Assembly: GCA_965370435.1 (NCBI GenBank) | Contig: CBDUUP010000217.1 | Coordinates: 1 to 7,718 of the forward strand | Reading direction: 5' to 3' | Source of the DNA: CBDUUP01 sp965370435 | GTDB taxonomy: Bacteria; Chloroflexota; Anaerolineae; Anaerolineales; UBA11579 | DNA: 7,718 nt | Position numbers and translations under genes: made by a program | In this document: positions 5,187 to 7,718 of the stretch, in pieces | Position numbering within the stretch: position 1 is the first letter of the stretch | Layout of the letters: each line of letters opens with the position of its first letter | Notes under the pieces: model-generated | The model's input: the letters and a program-made list of their open reading frames with translations, nothing else | What the model was told of the DNA's origin: nothing | Database searches by the model: none

Positions 5187-6176
5187 TTGACCGAAATAAA
5201 CCCCAACCCGGCCTTCGGCGAAGACCGGCAGCCCTTCTCCGGGATCCCCTCTTTCATGCGGCTTCCGGTCAGCCGGGAGTTGGAGGGCGTTGACGCCGCC
5301 ATCGTCGGCATCCCCTATGACAGCGGAACCAGCTTCCGGGGCGGGGCGCGGTTCGGGCCGCGCAAGATTCGGGAGGCCTCCTTGCTCCTGTGGGGCTATA
5401 ACCCTGTGCTGGAAGTGAAACCGACGGATGAGTTGAAATTGGTGGATTACGGGGACGTGAACGTGATCCCGGTGGATATCGAAGCCACCATGCAGGCCAT
5501 CACCGGGGAAGTGAAGGCGATATTGGAAAATGACCTCACCGTCATCTCTCTGGGCGGCGACCACTCCATCACCTTGCCCCTATTGCGCGCCCACGCGGAG
5601 AAATTCGGCTCTCTGGCTGTCGTTCATTTCGACTCGCATCACGATACCTGTGTGACCGAATATGACGACCAGCAATACAGTCATGGCACCCCGTTCCGCC
5701 GGGCCATCGAGGAAAAATTGATTGATACTGATGCCTACATCCAGGTGGGCATCCGCGGCCCCACCAGCTTCCCCAACGACGTAGAGAGGGTGCGTGAACT
5801 GGGCGCCAAGGTGGTGACCATCAACCAGGCCTTCGAAATGGGCATACCGGCGGTGGTCAAGGAGATACGGCAGCATATTGGGGATCGTCTGGTGTACGTA
5901 TCTCTGGACATCGACGCCCTGGATCCGGCCTACGCTCCCGGCACAGGCACGCCGGAGGTGGGCGGTTTCACCAGCTTCCAAATGCTCCAGCTTGTGCGGG
6001 GGCTGGGCGGCTTGAACCTGGTGGGCTTCGACCTGGTGGAGGTCTCCCCGCCCTACGACCACGCCGACATCACCGCCATCGCAGCCTCGAACCTGGTTTT
6101 TGAGTTCCTATCGCTGCTGGCGAATAATAAGCAGGTCATTGCCAATCTAGAAAACAACAAGGAGAGTACTGAATAA
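5187..6176 (+). CDS. speB: Ureohydrolase: agmatinase or related guanidino-compound hydrolase
   Basis: 329-residue member of the arginase/agmatinase superfamily, which hydrolyses a guanidino group to urea and an amine at a two-metal (usually Mn2+) centre in the cytoplasm. Metal ligands read directly: His126 in Gly-Gly-Asp-His-Ser (123-127); Asp149, His151 and Asp153 in Phe-Asp-Ser-His-His-Asp-Thr (148-154); Asp241 and Asp243 in Ser-Leu-Asp-Ile-Asp-Ala-Leu-Asp-Pro (239-247). Glu285, in Glu-Val-Ser-Pro, matches the conserved glutamate of arginases. Length is typical. The stretch Ser-His-Gly-Thr-Pro-Phe-Arg-Arg at 165-172 is, as I recall, closer to guanidinobutyrase/guanidinopropionase types than to E. 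coli agmatinase, so the substrate may be agmatine or a guanidino acid, and the symbol is only a family label. It starts with TTG behind a strong SD. Its stop shares one base with the start of the amidohydrolase, so the two are one translationally coupled operon. No arginine decarboxylase or polyamine gene is visible beside it. Confidence 0.9.
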   Translation: MTEINPNPAFGEDRQPFSGIPSFMRLPVSRELEGVDAAIVGIPYDSGTSFRGGARFGPRKIREASLLLWGYNPVLEVKPTDELKLVDYGDVNVIPVDIEATMQAITGEVKAILENDLTVISLGGDHSITLPLLRAHAEKFGSLAVVHFDSHHDTCVTEYDDQQYSHGTPFRRAIEEKLIDTDAYIQVGIRGPTSFPNDVERVRELGAKVVTINQAFEMGIPAVVKEIRQHIGDRLVYVSLDIDALDPAYAPGTGTPEVGGFTSFQMLQLVRGLGGLNLVGFDLVEVSPPYDHADITAIAASNLVFEFLSLLANNKQVIANLENNKESTE

Positions 6177-7718
6177 TGGCTGAACTCGTTCTTAAAAACG
6201 GAAAAGTTTATACCGTAGATGCGGATCGCAGTTGGGCGCAGGCCGTGGCAATTGAGGGGGGCAACCTTGTCTACGTCGGCCCCGATGAGGGCGTCGAGGC
6301 CTATATCGACTCGGATACGGTAGTGTTGGATTTGGAGGAGAAGATGGTTTTGCCGGGGTTCATTGATGCCCATGCCCACCCCTCCCTTGCGATGGATTTG
6401 ATCGGCAACGTGAGCATGTATAACCTGTATTCATTGGAAGCCTATAAAGAGGCTGTGGTCGAGTACGTCGCCAAACACCCCGATGCAGAGATTGTCCGCG
6501 GCTCCGGGTGGGACAATACCGTGGCGCCCATCCAGGGGCCGGACAAAGGAACGCTGGACGCCATCGTACCTGACCGCCCGGCGTCTTTCACCTCCAATGA
6601 CGGCCACTCGCTGTGGGTCAACTCCGCGGCCCTGGCATTGGCCGGAATCACCAAGGACACGCCCGACCCCCACGGCGGCGTCATCGAGCGTGATCCAGAA
6701 ACCGGAGAGCCAAGCGGCACCCTCCGGGAGAAAGCGATGGACCTGGTCAACAACGTGCTGCCTGAATATGCGGTTGAAGAGTACAAAAACACCATCCTGG
6801 CCTATCAGGAGATGGCTGCTAAGGTGGGCATCACCGGGGTGCATGATGCCATGCTGGATGCCCGCTCGATCCAGGCCTATGACGAACTGGCCTCCGAAGG
6901 ACAGCTCAAGATGCGCTTCCGCGGCTCCATCACCCTGGAGCCGGAGAGGGGGATGGAACAAGTTGGCGTGGTGGTTGAAGGGCGGGATAAGAATACCCAC
7001 CCCTATTTCCAAATCCCTGCGGGCAAGATATTTGTGGACGGCGTGGTGGAAGGCGGCACCGCCTTTCTCCTGGAGCCATACGCCAATCAGCCCGATTTTT
7101 ACAGTGAACCCATCTGGGGGGTCGAGCTTTTGAATCAGATGTGCGCCGCGCTGGATAAAGAAGGCTTGCAAATCCACGTCCACGTCATCGGCGACGCGGC
7201 CACTCGTATGACCCTGGATGCGTTGGAATACGCCCAGCAAGAGAATGGGAAGCGGGATTCCCGCCACCTGATGGTCCATATCCAGCTTGTCGCCCCAGAG
7301 GACCTCCCCCGATTTGCCTCGCTGGGCGTGGTGGGTCTGCCCTCGCCATTTTGGTTCAACGTCGCCGAGTATTTTTGGGATTTGGAAGTTCCCTATCTGG
7401 GGAGGGAAAGGGCGAACCGGGAATATCCTATGCAGAGTTTGCTTGACGCAGGCGCGATCCTGGCCTCGGCCAGCGATTTCCCCGTGACCATCCCCTTTGA
7501 CCCTTTGATCGGCATCCAGATGGGCGTGAATCGTTCTACGGTTGGAGACCCCATAGACCCGAACCTTGACCTCCAACCCGGCGACCACGGCGTGTTGGGG
7601 CCGGAGGAGAGGGCCTCCCTGGAGGACATGATCGTCAGTTTTACCTCCACTGGCGCTTACGCCAACTTCATGGAAAATGAGGTCGGGTCTCTGGAAACCG
7701 GCAAGCAAGCCGATCTGG
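6176..7718 (+). CDS. YtcJ-type metal-dependent amidohydrolase, 3' end cut by the window
   Basis: 514 complete codons are present with no stop, so the gene continues beyond the window; the family is usually about 530-560 residues, so only a short tail should be missing. It belongs to the Amidohydro_3 family (YtcJ, N-substituted formamide deformylase NfdA), cytoplasmic hydrolases of amide-type C-N bonds. Motifs in order: beta-strand start Lys-Asn-Gly-Lys-Val-Tyr-Thr (7-13); Gly-Phe-Ile-Asp-Ala-His-Ala-His (61-68) with metal ligands His66 and His68; Lys284 in Gly-Lys-Ile-Phe-Val-Asp-Gly, the likely carboxylated lysine; His336 in His-Val-Ile-Gly-Asp-Ala; His368 in Met-Val-His-Ile-Gln; and Asp434 in Ala-Ser-Asp-Phe-Pro-Val. 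All expected metal residues are thus kept. The ATG at 6176-6178 overlaps the upstream stop by one base, with AAGGAG at 6159-6164, 11 bases before it, inside the ureohydrolase gene. This implies coupled translation. Substrate unknown; the neighbour hints at a nitrogen-rich compound. Confidence 0.9.
   Translation, partial: MAELVLKNGKVYTVDADRSWAQAVAIEGGNLVYVGPDEGVEAYIDSDTVVLDLEEKMVLPGFIDAHAHPSLAMDLIGNVSMYNLYSLEAYKEAVVEYVAKHPDAEIVRGSGWDNTVAPIQGPDKGTLDAIVPDRPASFTSNDGHSLWVNSAALALAGITKDTPDPHGGVIERDPETGEPSGTLREKAMDLVNNVLPEYAVEEYKNTILAYQEMAAKVGITGVHDAMLDARSIQAYDELASEGQLKMRFRGSITLEPERGMEQVGVVVEGRDKNTHPYFQIPAGKIFVDGVVEGGTAFLLEPYANQPDFYSEPIWGVELLNQMCAALDKEGLQIHVHVIGDAATRMTLDALEYAQQENGKRDSRHLMVHIQLVAPEDLPRFASLGVVGLPSPFWFNVAEYFWDLEVPYLGRERANREYPMQSLLDAGAILASASDFPVTIPFDPLIGIQMGVNRSTVGDPIDPNLDLQPGDHGVLGPEERASLEDMIVSFTSTGAYANFMENEVGSLETGKQADL

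Noticed and set aside
6431..7708. A 425-codon reverse-strand open frame across the amidohydrolase
   Set aside because: It is antisense to a gene with all YtcJ family motifs, and its product has no recognisable motif. The forward frame stays open for over 1540 bases and carries the motifs.

Overview
The window looks like chromosomal DNA from a GC-rich bacterium. I suspect Chloroflexota of the Anaerolineae type, from three weak cues: a lipoprotein with a Leu-Glu-Ala-Thr-Val-type coiled coil and a DUF4352-like domain, a stand-alone biotin ligase paired with a small single-helix membrane protein, and mixed use of Shine-Dalgarno (SD) and non-SD starts. This placement is an inference from style, not from a database match. 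No rRNA, tRNA, CRISPR array, insertion sequence or phage gene is visible.

Layout. (1) 1-701: a reverse-strand gene for a secreted lipoprotein, in visibly more AT-rich DNA. (2) 702-1191: about 490 bases with no convincing gene, ending in the gyrA promoter and a leader with four 9-base tandem repeats. (3) 1192-3732: a complete forward gyrA (DNA gyrase subunit A). (4) 3733-3925: two back-to-back hairpins between convergent genes. The first is followed by a T-run and serves gyrA; the second is a perfect GC-rich palindrome that probably ends the reverse-strand operon. (5) 3926-5018: a reverse-strand pair, birA (biotin-protein ligase without a DNA-binding domain) followed by a 73-residue membrane protein. 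(6) 5019-5186: a divergent intergenic region with an imperfect 17-bp inverted repeat, a possible leaderless birA promoter and an extended -10 promoter for the forward operon. (7) 5187-7718: a forward operon of an agmatinase/guanidino-acid hydrolase-type ureohydrolase and a YtcJ-type metal-dependent amidohydrolase. Their stop and start codons overlap by one base, and the amidohydrolase runs off the window.

How the genes work together. gyrA and birA are housekeeping genes: DNA supercoiling, and biotin loading of carboxylases for fatty acid and carboxylation metabolism. The ureohydrolase-amidohydrolase pair is translationally coupled and looks like a small catabolic unit for a guanidino or amide-containing compound, whose substrate cannot be read from sequence. 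Most of the window is ordinary. The points most worth a second look are the methionine at the quinolone-contact position of GyrA, the SD-less repeat leader of gyrA, the likely leaderless birA transcript, the inverted repeat that pairs fully only in reverse-strand RNA, and the ureohydrolase-amidohydrolase pairing.
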